From Clostridia bacterium (GTDB taxonomy: Bacteria > Bacillota > Clostridia > Christensenellales > Borkfalkiaceae), in the NCBI GenBank assembly GCA_014804995.1, contig JAAUYS010000167.1, positions 1 to 42,216 of the forward strand: DNA of 42,216 nt. The letters run 5' to 3'. Positions 32,358 to 40,495 of the stretch are shown here, in pieces. The position numbers and the translations under genes are program-made. Numbering within the stretch: the first letter of the stretch is position 1; every line of letters starts with the position of its first letter. Under the pieces are notes generated by a model. That model ran no database searches. It had not been told where the DNA came from and saw nothing but the letters and a program-made list of their open reading frames with translations.

Positions 32358-33024
32358 ACTTCATTTCCCTTTCCAGCATATTGTATTGCACTTCCTTGTC
32401 CATGAGCGACATAAACATGCTCATATGCTGCTTGGCCTGTTCGGTTACGACAGTGTTATTCTCACTGTCAACGGCATATGCCCTGCCAAGCATCCACTGC
32501 TTCACCATCGGTACGAATCTGTCAGGCACATTATAGTCGGCGTCTATATGCTCCGGCAGTTTATAACACTCAACCAGCACATAATACTTTTTCTTTGAGC
32601 CTCTCGGCACCGGCGGGATAACTCGGAACATGGAGTCGTCAGTCTCATTTATGACGTACTCCCGCATTTCATAGTCATCATCCCTCTTGCTTTCGCAATA
32701 GGCGACACCAAACCATCTTATGTCTATGTCCGCATCATCCCGTACTCTCCGGAGCCTGTGAAGTATCTCCGTGCCGTCCGCATTGCTCTCACCAAGCACA
32801 TTCTCTATGCTCTCGCACTGGCAAGCCGTCTGCCAGTTGTCGCCCTCTTTCAACTCAACCACCTGACGGGTTGTGAAATACTTTTTGAATCTGGGCGCGA
32901 GATATATTACAGCGTCATATAAAAAGGACATGAGCATGGCTTGCGGCCACAAGATAAACTCATGTCCATATTCCTGGTCATTCAGGTCATGCGATACCTG
33001 CCGGACTATTTCTTCCGCTTTCAT
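32311..33024 (-). CDS. head-tail adaptor protein B, 237 aa (DUF6682-like)
   Basis: ATG 33024 overlaps the upstream stop (ATGA). The N-terminus AEEIVRQVSHDLNDQEYGHE, then WPQAMLMSFLYDAVIYLAPRF, and the late segment VPDRFVPMVKQWMLGRAYAV, resemble the DUF6682-type phage adaptor family as I recall it. These proteins bind the portal ring and start the short tail. Length is in the expected range. The 3' end overlaps the next gene by 47 bases in another frame. Assignment from pattern and place. Confidence 0.6.
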   Translation of the reverse strand: MKAEEIVRQVSHDLNDQEYGHEFILWPQAMLMSFLYDAVIYLAPRFKKYFTTRQVVELKEGDNWQTACQCESIENVLGESNADGTEILHRLRRVRDDADIDIRWFGVAYCESKRDDDYEMREYVINETDDSMFRVIPPVPRGSKKKYYVLVECYKLPEHIDADYNVPDRFVPMVKQWMLGRAYAVDSENNTVVTEQAKQHMSMFMSLMDKEVQYNMLEREMKYGKDSVREVPDRSGQ

Positions 33025-33494
33025 GCCAGTGTTATGCTCAACTGGTCAAGGACAGCGGCGCTCTTGTCCGACATGAATGTGTCAAATGGCTTGGCCCCAT
33101 AAGGCATCTTGCGCTCATCGGGATTGTTTATCACTGGAGTCGCCACCTGATTTTTCGCCTGATTGATATTGGCTACAGCGCTATGCAACAATGCCGCCTG
33201 TAAATCGGGATTATAGGCTTCCTCCTGCACTATGGTCGGCATCCACATCGCAGGGTCAGTGTTGCCAAACCTGTCGCAGTTCTCCATAATGTCCCGCATT
33301 TGCGCAAGCCTTTCTGAATATGGCAGCACCACTCCTGTCTTCTTGTTTTTCAAAAAAGCGGAGTGCGGGAGTGGCTCAAACGCGCTAACCACTCCCAGTC
33401 TCTGCAATGTCTCAATATCCTGTGGATTGTCAAAGGCGCTGTCCATAAGCGCATCCATGTTTATTCCCGATACCGGCGTTGGCCTTGTTTGCAT
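33021..33494 (-). CDS. hypothetical protein in the head-completion region, 157 aa
   Basis: Start chosen at ATG 33494 (GCAGGAGCGGGTT directly upstream), giving MQTRPTPVSGINMDALMDSAF; a frame start at 33509 is less likely. Middle part: NCDRFGNTDPAMWMPTIVQEE, then helical LQAALLHSAVANINQAKNQ. No family recognised. Between the capsid genes and the adaptors it is probably a minor head or tail-completion protein. The stop overlaps the adaptor start (ATGA). Confidence 0.7.
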   Translation of the reverse strand: MQTRPTPVSGINMDALMDSAFDNPQDIETLQRLGVVSAFEPLPHSAFLKNKKTGVVLPYSERLAQMRDIMENCDRFGNTDPAMWMPTIVQEEAYNPDLQAALLHSAVANINQAKNQVATPVINNPDERKMPYGAKPFDTFMSDKSAAVLDQLSITLA

Positions 33495-33511
33495 AACCCG
33501 CTCCTGCAATC

Positions 33512-33721
33512 CTATTTAGGCACTCTTGTCAAAACACTTTTCACATTGGATGACATATCGGAACCAGTGGAGCCGATACGCAATCCCATAATTGTACGTC
33601 TGGCTTCCTCGGAGCTGTTGCTCAAACTCCTTGGAGAACCAACAGACGCTGTAAGTTTCGGGGTGAATGTCTTTCCACCCTGGACTGTATCTTTTGATGT
33701 CGGCCCTTTCAAATCTGCCAT
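33512..33721 (-). CDS. small Ser/Thr/Lys-rich protein, 69 aa
   Basis: ATG 33721 follows ATAGGAGAATAG. The 69 residues are basic and Ser/Thr-rich (MADLKGPTSKDTVQGGKTFT, then SLSNSSEEARRTIMGLRIGS). No hydrophobic segment or known family. It lies between the 267-residue virion protein and the 157-residue gene. Could be a minor head protein; unsure. Confidence 0.6.
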   Translation of the reverse strand: MADLKGPTSKDTVQGGKTFTPKLTASVGSPRSLSNSSEEARRTIMGLRIGSTGSDMSSNVKSVLTRVPK

Positions 33722-33731
33722 TGCTATTCTC

Positions 33732-34535
33732 CTATCCTATCTGGCTTGGGCACTCAAAGGCCAGAAGTTTCGCTGACATATACACTGCTATATTGGACCG
33801 CCAGATAAGTTTTATCTTGTCGGCTGCCCCTTTGGAAATCTGGTAGCCAAGCACGACCGCTCCATAATACTCATCCAGACCGCCAGTGGGATTGCCGTTG
33901 GCGTCAGTCTTTACAAGATTATGACCGAATGTGCATGGAGCAGACGCGGACACAGAAGACGTGGAACTGGCCGCGCTTACGGGACTGCCAGTGAGTGTAG
34001 TGGCAGTTGACACTTTCGGAAGCGTAAGGTCAATGAAACCCCACCGCGCATCAGACGCGCCGAACTTGCCAAACGGGAACTCCGTAACTCCAGACGCCGC
34101 CACCGCCGCCGCATAGTCTGTATTGGTGGTGTCTTTATAGGCGTTGGTGGTGAAGTCCCATGCCACGCGCTTCGCCACTGGCTTGAAGTAAACGCCCTCA
34201 AGCAATGGGTCCACACGGCTCACTTCTATGTGCTGGGCCACGACAAAAGAACGCAGTGGAACCCATGTAAGCCATATAATGTCATTCACTTTCTCCAGAC
34301 CTTTCAATGCGGTCTGCATCCAGTGATGCCCCATTGTGTCTCCCAGTCTTGGGATAAGAGGGAAAACCAGATTCAGATACCCCTGCCCTTGTGCCGCTTC
34401 AGCATGGGAGTCGTAAGGCGGTGTGTCTTCCTTGTGATAACTGTCAAAAGGCGGAGTCCACTCGGCATACTCGCCAGCGCAAAACATGGGCTTGAAAGCT
34501 GGAGTGCCGCCCCTGAAAAGATTTACATTTGCCAT
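33732..34535 (-). CDS. capsid-associated structural protein, 267 aa
   Basis: ATG 34535 follows TAGGGAGATT. N-terminus MANVNLFRGGTPAFKPMFCA; central KVNDIIWLTWVPLRSFVVAQ and a Ser/Thr/Ala-rich stretch (about 175-200, SPVSAASSTSSVSASAP); C-terminus YYGAVVLGYQISKGAADKIK then YMSAKLLAFEC. It looks like a beta-rich virion protein, directly after the major capsid gene, where decoration or minor head proteins are usually encoded. Name not known to me. Confidence 0.6.
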   Translation of the reverse strand: MANVNLFRGGTPAFKPMFCAGEYAEWTPPFDSYHKEDTPPYDSHAEAAQGQGYLNLVFPLIPRLGDTMGHHWMQTALKGLEKVNDIIWLTWVPLRSFVVAQHIEVSRVDPLLEGVYFKPVAKRVAWDFTTNAYKDTTNTDYAAAVAASGVTEFPFGKFGASDARWGFIDLTLPKVSTATTLTGSPVSAASSTSSVSASAPCTFGHNLVKTDANGNPTGGLDEYYGAVVLGYQISKGAADKIKLIWRSNIAVYMSAKLLAFECPSQIG

Positions 34536-34546
34536 GAGTAATCTCC

Positions 34547-35509
34547 CTATGCTGCTACGTTGATTTCATCAAATGTCCAGTAACCAAGGGCGAGAGCGTC
34601 AGGATAGATAACATCCGCGCCATACGCCACAAAATACTGATAGCGCACTCCAAGGCTGTTCGGGTCATTGGCCGCGAGACGCGCCTTGACTATATTGGAC
34701 GCATACGCTGTCGCTTCCCTGTGTCCGGCTATGATAAAGAATGAGAGCTTGCCTGTCTCATCCATACGCACAGGCACATGAATGGACTCAATGACATTGA
34801 AGCCCGCAAGCTGCTTGTCCCACATGCCAGACACAATAGTGCCACAAGTGCAGCTCCAGTCAGAATTGGAGTAGTTGCTCATGGCGATATATGTCCGCAG
34901 GATGGGAGGCACTATGAGGAACATCTCGTTGTCGCGCCATCTCTTTGTCTCAAGCATTGTGCGCTGGAGATTGAACAGGTGCAGCGGCAGATTGGACGGG
35001 CAGATATGCACGGGATTGCCAGGCTCGCCAAGATTGATGTCATGGTAGCGTCCGGCTCCGTTCATGCTGGTAAGAGGTGAAACACCCGCCATCATGCGGG
35101 CCAGCACATAGGAGCGCTGGCTGTCCACATAGGACTGGTACATGGACTCAAGCAGTTTCTGCTCATAGGACGCCCATCTATCACAGGCCATCTGAATGTC
35201 AATCTCATCAAACTTGATGTCCTGATAGTCCAGGTTGCAGATATTCAGACAACGGGCCTCTGTCGTCACAGTGTTCGGCACTAGCTGCTGGTTTTTCTGA
35301 TAGGGTCGCATTGGTCCCACTTCAGGCGCGTACATTATCTGTATGCTCTGGGCGCATCTCGTTACTGGCTCAAGCAGTTCGGACGCTGTGATACGGGGAA
35401 GCCAATCTTCCTCATATACGCGGGAAAGTATTTTATCGCTATACTCATGCCGCGCAAGTGGGGTAGCCTCAATACCGGAATAACCACTGGCACTCTGATA
35501 AACAGGCAT
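34547..35509 (-). CDS. major capsid protein (HK97-fold-like)
   Basis: 320 residues; ATG 35509 follows CAGGAGATTG. It has the layout of a phage major capsid protein: an N-arm (EYSDKILSRVYEEDWLPRIT), a long helix (WASYEQKLLESMYQSYVDSQ), the P-domain (FNLQRTMLETKRWRDNEMFL then IVPPILRTYI), and a C-terminal (YQYFVAYGADVIYPDALALG). Directly downstream of a scaffold-like protein, as usual. Note the CTCGT and several cysteines. Role: forms the icosahedral shell. Fold call by pattern and gene order. Confidence 0.75.
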   Translation of the reverse strand: MPVYQSASGYSGIEATPLARHEYSDKILSRVYEEDWLPRITASELLEPVTRCAQSIQIMYAPEVGPMRPYQKNQQLVPNTVTTEARCLNICNLDYQDIKFDEIDIQMACDRWASYEQKLLESMYQSYVDSQRSYVLARMMAGVSPLTSMNGAGRYHDINLGEPGNPVHICPSNLPLHLFNLQRTMLETKRWRDNEMFLIVPPILRTYIAMSNYSNSDWSCTCGTIVSGMWDKQLAGFNVIESIHVPVRMDETGKLSFFIIAGHREATAYASNIVKARLAANDPNSLGVRYQYFVAYGADVIYPDALALGYWTFDEINVAA

Positions 35510-35526
35510 ATCAATCTCCTGTGCAA

Positions 35527-36630
35527 CTATCCTTGCGTTGCTTGTTGCGCGGCTTGTCTCAATTTATTAAGCTCTGCCCGATACTGTTCTGGCGTAATGC
35601 GCCGCGTTTGCATTAGGCTGTTCAATTCGGACAGTGTGAACTGTGGCTGTGTCATGGGCTGCGCCGGAGTTGCAGCACTGCTGGCAACCTGCACTGGTGG
35701 CACCTGCTGGATATTCTGCGTGTTTGGCAGTGTCCCCTTGAACCTGTTTAAAAGGTCAATCACATAGGCTGGATTACCAGCGTAAAATTCCTCCGTGGCA
35801 ATCTGCTCACGGGTCTTTGAGTTGTACCCGTCCCTCTCACTCATAAACGCCTTGAAATCAGGACGGCTGTAAAGGCTATAAAAATCGGGATGCTGCGATA
35901 GAATATCCTGCGCTACCCGCTGCACCTGCACCTTGTATAAATCCTGTCGCAACGCTTCCTGCTGTGCGGCCATATCCTGCTGCTGCTTTAAAATAGCTTC
36001 CTGCGTCTGCTTCAGGTCTGGACGGGTTACTTCAGCAGCCATTTGTATAATACGTCTGGCATCATCAGGGGCTACGGTCTCCATACCCGCGAAAGCCTCA
36101 TCAGAAGACAACTTCTGCCATAACTCTTCCCGCTGTTTGTACTGCTCAAGCTCCGCCCGCATCTGCTCATACTGCGCAAGCTGCTGCTGTTGCTGCTGTA
36201 ACGCCGCCTGCATTTGCTGCTGCTGTTGCGCATAATACTGACGCTCTTGCGCCAGTTGCTGCTGCAACGCGTAATCCTGTTGAGAAAAAGCCGCAACCGG
36301 CGCGGGTTGTGTCTCCGGCTGCGGCGCTGTTGTGGGGACTTCCTGCGCTGGTTGAGGCGCAGGCGCCTCCGGCGATGGCGTTTGTGTTGACACCGGAGGC
36401 GGTAATATGGGATTGCGATACTGTTCCCTCGGCGCTGGGATAAGTGTCGGGTCTATCACCGGAGGATTTTGAGGAGGCAACGGCGCGCCCTGTGGCTGTG
36501 GGTTGACCACCGGCGCCGCCTGTTGCTGTGTTCCCTGGTTCCCCTCGCCCTCGGGAGTTTGTTTGAAAAAATTGGCCGTTGATGGCGCCTTTGTGAATGA
36601 CATGGGATTACCCAATAATGCCTGACTCAT
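35527..36630 (-). CDS. scaffold-like protein, P/Q-rich and coiled coil, 367 aa
   Basis: ATG 36630 overlaps the upstream stop as ATGA; the Shine-Dalgarno AGGAGCGGG is formed by the end of the previous gene. Residues about 30-125 are Pro/Gln-rich, then Gln-rich coiled coil (QLAQERQYYAQQQQQMQAAL, about 130-160), a helical section to about 300, and an end with LSELNSLMQTRRITPEQYRA. This layout, directly before the major capsid gene, is typical of scaffolding proteins that template procapsid assembly. The Shine-Dalgarno and first codons resemble those of the P/Q-rich gene at 10866. Confidence 0.7.
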   Translation of the reverse strand: MSQALLGNPMSFTKAPSTANFFKQTPEGEGNQGTQQQAAPVVNPQPQGAPLPPQNPPVIDPTLIPAPREQYRNPILPPPVSTQTPSPEAPAPQPAQEVPTTAPQPETQPAPVAAFSQQDYALQQQLAQERQYYAQQQQQMQAALQQQQQQLAQYEQMRAELEQYKQREELWQKLSSDEAFAGMETVAPDDARRIIQMAAEVTRPDLKQTQEAILKQQQDMAAQQEALRQDLYKVQVQRVAQDILSQHPDFYSLYSRPDFKAFMSERDGYNSKTREQIATEEFYAGNPAYVIDLLNRFKGTLPNTQNIQQVPPVQVASSAATPAQPMTQPQFTLSELNSLMQTRRITPEQYRAELNKLRQAAQQATQG

Positions 36631-36878
36631 AACCCGCTCCTGTTAGTTAATGTATCAATTATCTTGCCCAGCATTTCAACACGCCCAAATGCGGCGCAAG
36701 CAGCCTCACGTTTACCAATGTCAAATAGCGCACTCTCCGCAAGTTGGGAAAGCACGCTCTGTTCTTCATCTCGCCATTCCGAAAATACTTCAGCTAGAAC
36801 CCCACAAGTTCTTTCAGTGAATGGCAGTTTGGTTATAAGCGCCGCGCTTAAGGGATTAAGGTTTTGAATTGGGAACAT
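36627..36878 (-). CDS. hypothetical protein, 83 aa
   Basis: Start chosen at ATG 36878 with AGGTGG upstream; a GTG at 36890 is an in-frame alternative. Product: PIQNLNPLSAALITKLPFTE, GVLAEVFSEWRDEEQSVLSQ and a helical end (EAACAAFGRVEMLGKIIDTL). The start overlaps the previous gene by 23 bases. Possibly a scaffold partner or head-morphogenesis helper; no family recognised. Confidence 0.65.
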   Translation of the reverse strand: MFPIQNLNPLSAALITKLPFTERTCGVLAEVFSEWRDEEQSVLSQLAESALFDIGKREAACAAFGRVEMLGKIIDTLTNRSGL

Positions 36879-37056
36879 ATCGGAGTCCACCTATCGCATC
36901 CCTTATCGCATTGTTTGGCACTGTGTTCGCGCCACCCACGCTCGGAGTAACCGGACGCCCAGGGTAATATATGCCACCAGGTCGGACACCACTTATGGCA
37001 GAAGGAGTTGATATGTTTCTGTTCCTGTTACCACCACCACATCTCGGACAACCCAT
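36856..37056 (-). CDS. small CPRC-containing protein, 66 aa
   Basis: ATG 37056 follows TATGGAGG. It begins MGCPRCGGGNRNRN, one zinc-ribbon-like CxxC pair, then a Pro/Gly-rich stretch (VRPGGIYYPGRPVTPSVGG). A single CxxC could bind metal only as a dimer or with other ligands. No family. Sits in a run of small genes between the portal and the scaffold. Overlaps the next gene. Confidence 0.6.
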   Translation of the reverse strand: MGCPRCGGGNRNRNISTPSAISGVRPGGIYYPGRPVTPSVGGANTVPNNAIRDAIGGLRYVPNSKP

Positions 37057-37058
37057 GA

Positions 37059-37289
37059 CTAGCCTCCATATCTCATAGTCATTATATCGGCATAAACGCC
37101 GCCGGATACAGGGATACGCCTTATATGAGCATCTCTTTCAAGCTCTCTCATATTGCGACTCACCCTGCGTTCCTCTATTATTTCTTCCTGCGGCTGGGCA
37201 AGAGGATTCCCCTGAATGGTAAAGGGATTCTCTTTCGCCTTGCGCTCCGCCGCAGCATACTTATCGTCAAGACCTATAATAATTGCCAT
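37059..37289 (-). CDS. small charged protein, 76 aa
   Basis: ATG 37289 follows TGAGGGGTAG. Charged and helical (LDDKYAAAERKAKENPFTIQ, QEEIIEERRVSRNMRELERD) ending VSGGVYADIMTMRYGG. No known family. One of several small genes between portal and capsid, possibly involved in head assembly. Confidence 0.6.
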   Translation of the reverse strand: MAIIIGLDDKYAAAERKAKENPFTIQGNPLAQPQEEIIEERRVSRNMRELERDAHIRRIPVSGGVYADIMTMRYGG

Positions 37290-37293
37290 TTAG

Positions 37294-37734
37294 CTACCCC
37301 TCATTATATGCGGGCACAGCATAATTGCCCATCTTGAGCCACTTGGCGGGACGCCCAAGATTGAGGTCTCTTGTACCAACCATTGTGGCTGGCAAGCCCT
37401 TGTCAGCCAATGTTTCAGTTGGAGCCGTGGCCTGCGCCGACAGCATGGCGTCAGCGAGAGCCTTGGCGAGAGCCGCAAGCTGCTCCTTGCTCAATGCCGC
37501 CATAGCGTTGGCAAGGGCTTCGGCAAGCGGGGCAAGCTGCGCGTTGCCAAGTTTGCTTATGGCGTCAGCTATTTTCTTGGCCGATGGAGCATCAATGGAC
37601 GACAGGTTTGTGATAGTTCCATTGTTGAATGTTGAGTCGGTAATCGTTGAACCCTGTATCGTTGAATTGGATATTGTGGCATCTACGATTACGCCACCAC
37701 GCATAAATTCGCGGTCATCACAGCAACTGCTCAT
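37294..37734 (-). CDS. pentapeptide-repeat-like head/appendage protein, 146 aa
   Basis: Start chosen at ATG 37734, which overlaps the upstream stop as ATGA; a GTG at 37743 is in frame. Residues 19-43 are five perfect units of (A/S/G)-T-(I/F)-x-x: ATISN, STIQG, STITD, STFNN, GTITN, which would form a short right-handed beta helix. Then Ala/Leu-rich helices with LGNAQLAPLAEALANAMAAL and KEQLAALAKALADAML, two near-repeats. The C-terminus is DLNLGRPAKWLKMGNYAV. Could be a small trimeric appendage or decoration protein. No family known to me. Confidence 0.6.
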   Translation of the reverse strand: MSSCCDDREFMRGGVIVDATISNSTIQGSTITDSTFNNGTITNLSSIDAPSAKKIADAISKLGNAQLAPLAEALANAMAALSKEQLAALAKALADAMLSAQATAPTETLADKGLPATMVGTRDLNLGRPAKWLKMGNYAVPAYNEG

Positions 37735-38174
37735 ACTGTACACCCATGAGTTTCATTATAATAATATCTTTCCAGATATAACTGCGCCACATTCACCGCC
37801 GTTGTGTCATTGAGTATCGCCCTGTATGTCCCTGGTATCTCAATGGTCATCAGATTATTGCAGTTGGTCATGGACCAGCAACACCCATTCTGCGCCACAT
37901 TCTCATATACTACCGGAACTGTTATCCTGCGCCAGTCCATGACATAATCACAGGCTCCGGCAGGGGGATTGGGCATGACAAGCTCCACTCCCTCATCTGG
38001 AAAGGCCAGCCGCTGAATACAGATAACCTGCGGCCCCTCTATCTCACTGGCACTCGCCTTGACTTTCTTGCTCTTGAGACCAGTGGCGAACAACACAGCG
38101 TAAGTTCCTGAACAGATATGGAACACATCTGACTCTGTGGTATGATTCGTTGACTTCCAAAGAGGTATCATCAT
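37731..38174 (-). CDS. hypothetical beta-rich protein, 147 aa
   Basis: Start chosen at ATG 38174 (TCGGAGCC upstream and ATGA overlap with the previous gene), giving MMIPLWKSTNHTTES; a frame start at 38246 lies far inside that gene. The product alternates beta-like segments (YAVLFATGLKSKKVKASASE, VICIQRLAFPDEGVELVMPN) and has CCWSMTNCNN. The end, IEIPGTYRAILNDTTAVNVA, resembles phage fibre/head proteins that work with Ig-like domains. Possibly head decoration. No family found. Confidence 0.65.
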   Translation of the reverse strand: MMIPLWKSTNHTTESDVFHICSGTYAVLFATGLKSKKVKASASEIEGPQVICIQRLAFPDEGVELVMPNPPAGACDYVMDWRRITVPVVYENVAQNGCCWSMTNCNNLMTIEIPGTYRAILNDTTAVNVAQLYLERYYYNETHGCTV

Positions 38175-38455
38175 ATGAGGCTCCGAAGGATATATCCCAG
38201 AATACCGCCGTAAACCAGACCTCTTACTGTGTTGCAACAGATACAATTATTCTGCTTGAAAGGGAAAAGCCAATACTCATAGAAGAAGTTGTAGATTTTA
38301 TTTTCAGGCTTGTCAAGCAAAAATTCAGGATTTTCTGGATTTACTCGGTCATAGAACTGACCGTGGCATATATTAATATTATCACAAAACCATCTACAAA
38401 ACTTGTACCGCCATGTACACTCTGGGGGTTTTATGCTTGTGTCTATCAGTTTCAT
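38171..38455 (-). CDS. small cysteine/aromatic-rich protein, 94 aa, with hydrophobic end
   Basis: Start chosen at ATG 38455 (ATAGGAGAG upstream), giving MKLIDTSIKPPECTWRYKFC; the longer frame (to 38635) lies inside the portal gene. Middle: YNFFYEYWLFPFKQNNCICC. End: GLVYGGILGYILRSLI, a short hydrophobic helix. Its six cysteines and the aromatics are unusual. More AT-rich than its neighbours. Function unknown; may be a small membrane or disulfide protein. Confidence 0.6.
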   Translation of the reverse strand: MKLIDTSIKPPECTWRYKFCRWFCDNINICHGQFYDRVNPENPEFLLDKPENKIYNFFYEYWLFPFKQNNCICCNTVRGLVYGGILGYILRSLI

Positions 38456-38463
38456 AATCTCTC

Positions 38464-40431
38464 CTATGCCTCTCCACCTGATACGTCCGCCATTACTCCA
38501 GCGCCTGTCGGGGATGGTGGAGCGGGATTGGCGTTGGGGTCCATCATCATTCCCTGCCCTGAAGTTTCCCCTTTCATCTGTTCGGTTATGCTGCCTGGCA
38601 CTCCCATTGAGGTAAGCAGCTTGTCCAGCGCCCACTGGATAGCCGGACTGATATTGACCATCTGCCCAAGACCAGCGGCGGCTCCACCAAGTATCTGTAG
38701 TATCTCCATCGCGGATTGCTTCTCCATTTCCCTCTGAAGCAATCCCTCCGCACCCTTGGTAACTATCTGACTGTCCCCTTTCACTTCCACGTCAGGGGAG
38801 AAAATCATATTGGTATTATATAATAAATGCCCAAGTGGGTCAAACACGCCTTCAGATATATGACCAGCACTGGCTGTAAGGGCTTTTGTCGCATTGCCCT
38901 GTAACATGCTCATGCCTCTGAATGTGCGCATGGCTCCAGACCCCACCGCCTCTCCATGAAGCGCGGCGGGAATATTCGTAACCTTGTCCGCAAGCTGCAT
39001 GAACATTTCAAGTAGCTGCGCATATGCTGGCATGTTCGCTGGGATATTCTGGAAGCGTATCGCTGGCTCATTCCTGTTTGACGCGTTGGAGTCAACCAGA
39101 TACATTGTGCCTGGGATAAGCTGCCCAAGCTCATTCTCCCCAAGATATTTCGCAAGCCTTGAGTAATCAGCCTCCGATATGGGAGCCGAAGCGAATGAGG
39201 CATTACGCATAAGGTATTGCAGACTGGCGATATAGGCCCGCTCAACGTCACGTATGCGCTGCGCTATCCCATCCCCTGCTATCCTGTCCCCGCCAGTCCT
39301 GTAGAAACTGGCAGTATAAATCGGTCTTGTATGAAGCCGTGGGTCAGTATAGACCTTTACCTGAATGACACGGCCAGATACCATAGCGACAGTGGCGTTA
39401 TAAAACTCGGTACTATCCAGACCTTTGAAATTATATCTCTCAAGCTCCCTGCCGGAGAAAAGGCCATAATGAGTAAGCACTTCTATTGGCCTCACATTGG
39501 ATGCCCATAACGCGAGACTCCGCATTTCCTCATCGGGTGAACGGGATAACCACTCAAGAGGGAAGTTCGCGTCCCTGTCGGCAGACTCAAGAACATCCAG
39601 CACATTCTCATGGATGTAGCCTTGCAGTTTCATGGCTTGCAGTAATTCCCGCCTTGTCCACAATGTACGGGTAAAGACGCAAGTGCCTCTCTGGGTATCG
39701 GGACTGTCAGGGGAATATGCGAAATCAAACGGACTCACCGCCCTGAATGTTGGAAATATCTCATCCTGTATTCTGGGCTTGGTCTTTCCCCATACAAGCC
39801 TGGGAGCGCGGGTTATGAATGGTCCTGTGAAAACGGCGTATGGATATATCACAAAGTAATGCAGGAAATCAGATAACGCCCTTGCAAACCCACCCTCGGC
39901 GCACTGGTCGGCAATGAGCATGAGCATGGCGTCAGCGGCCTTTTTCGCCGCCTCACTCTCCTTGTCATACGCCATGAGTTTCAACTGCCTAACTGTTTCA
40001 ACAAGCAGACCAGGATTGCCCCCGAACATGTTGGCCTCAAGTCCCTGGCGGATTGTCATCACAATCTCATCCTTGGCATCCTGCGCTATATCCGGTCTTG
40101 GAGTTGGCTGTATCACCCACGGAAGGTCTGCCGCCGCTCCACCAGTAAGAGCCTCGTTGAGAAAGGCATTGGCTATATCGGCTTTGAGACTCGTCAGATT
40201 CACCACCACATCAACACCGAGAGCCTCGGCACGTTGGAGTGCTGTGCAGTCAAGTAAAGAGTTTTGCTGGTTATAGCAGTTCTCAAGAACGGTGCGGAGG
40301 GGCTTGCCGTTCACAAGCTCCGTTGACTGATACGCCACTGCCCCATTGAACCTGCGGATAATCTCTGCGGCCAATGGGTCCAGCTTCTTTGGTATATCGG
40401 AAATTTGTTCAAGCCATTTTATTGAGGCCAT
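38464..40431 (-). CDS. portal protein
   Basis: 655 residues; ATG 40431 lies in the T-run of a terminator hairpin, the AGGG of which doubles as ribosome site. The protein has the layout of podovirus-type portals: helical N-terminus, wing domain with YFVIYPYAVFTGPFITRAPR and FRAVSPFDFAYSPDSPDTQR, stem and crown with IRDVERAYIASLQYLMRNAS and LLEMFMQLADKVTNIPAALH, and a Gly/Met/Pro-rich tail. It lies between terminase and the capsid genes as expected. The portal forms the dodecameric gate for DNA packaging and the tail attachment point. No frameshift seen. Confidence 0.8.
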   Translation of the reverse strand: MASIKWLEQISDIPKKLDPLAAEIIRRFNGAVAYQSTELVNGKPLRTVLENCYNQQNSLLDCTALQRAEALGVDVVVNLTSLKADIANAFLNEALTGGAAADLPWVIQPTPRPDIAQDAKDEIVMTIRQGLEANMFGGNPGLLVETVRQLKLMAYDKESEAAKKAADAMLMLIADQCAEGGFARALSDFLHYFVIYPYAVFTGPFITRAPRLVWGKTKPRIQDEIFPTFRAVSPFDFAYSPDSPDTQRGTCVFTRTLWTRRELLQAMKLQGYIHENVLDVLESADRDANFPLEWLSRSPDEEMRSLALWASNVRPIEVLTHYGLFSGRELERYNFKGLDSTEFYNATVAMVSGRVIQVKVYTDPRLHTRPIYTASFYRTGGDRIAGDGIAQRIRDVERAYIASLQYLMRNASFASAPISEADYSRLAKYLGENELGQLIPGTMYLVDSNASNRNEPAIRFQNIPANMPAYAQLLEMFMQLADKVTNIPAALHGEAVGSGAMRTFRGMSMLQGNATKALTASAGHISEGVFDPLGHLLYNTNMIFSPDVEVKGDSQIVTKGAEGLLQREMEKQSAMEILQILGGAAAGLGQMVNISPAIQWALDKLLTSMGVPGSITEQMKGETSGQGMMMDPNANPAPPSPTGAGVMADVSGGEA

Positions 40432-40433
40432 AA

Positions 40434-40463
40434 AAAATCCCTGTTGATATTTCAGCAGGGATT
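40434..40463 (-). terminator. intrinsic terminator after the BRO-N gene, overlapping the portal ribosome site
   Basis: AAAATCCCTGCTGA, loop AATA, TCAACAGGGATTTT (minus strand): 14 bp with one G-U, tetraloop, then TTTTTT running into ATG of the portal gene. The right arm CAGGGA also serves as the only ribosome site for that gene. The plus strand reads T-rich as well, so it may act in both directions. Confidence 0.8.
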
Positions 40464-40495
40464 TTATACTGTTAGATTTTATTTGTCAACTTAAG

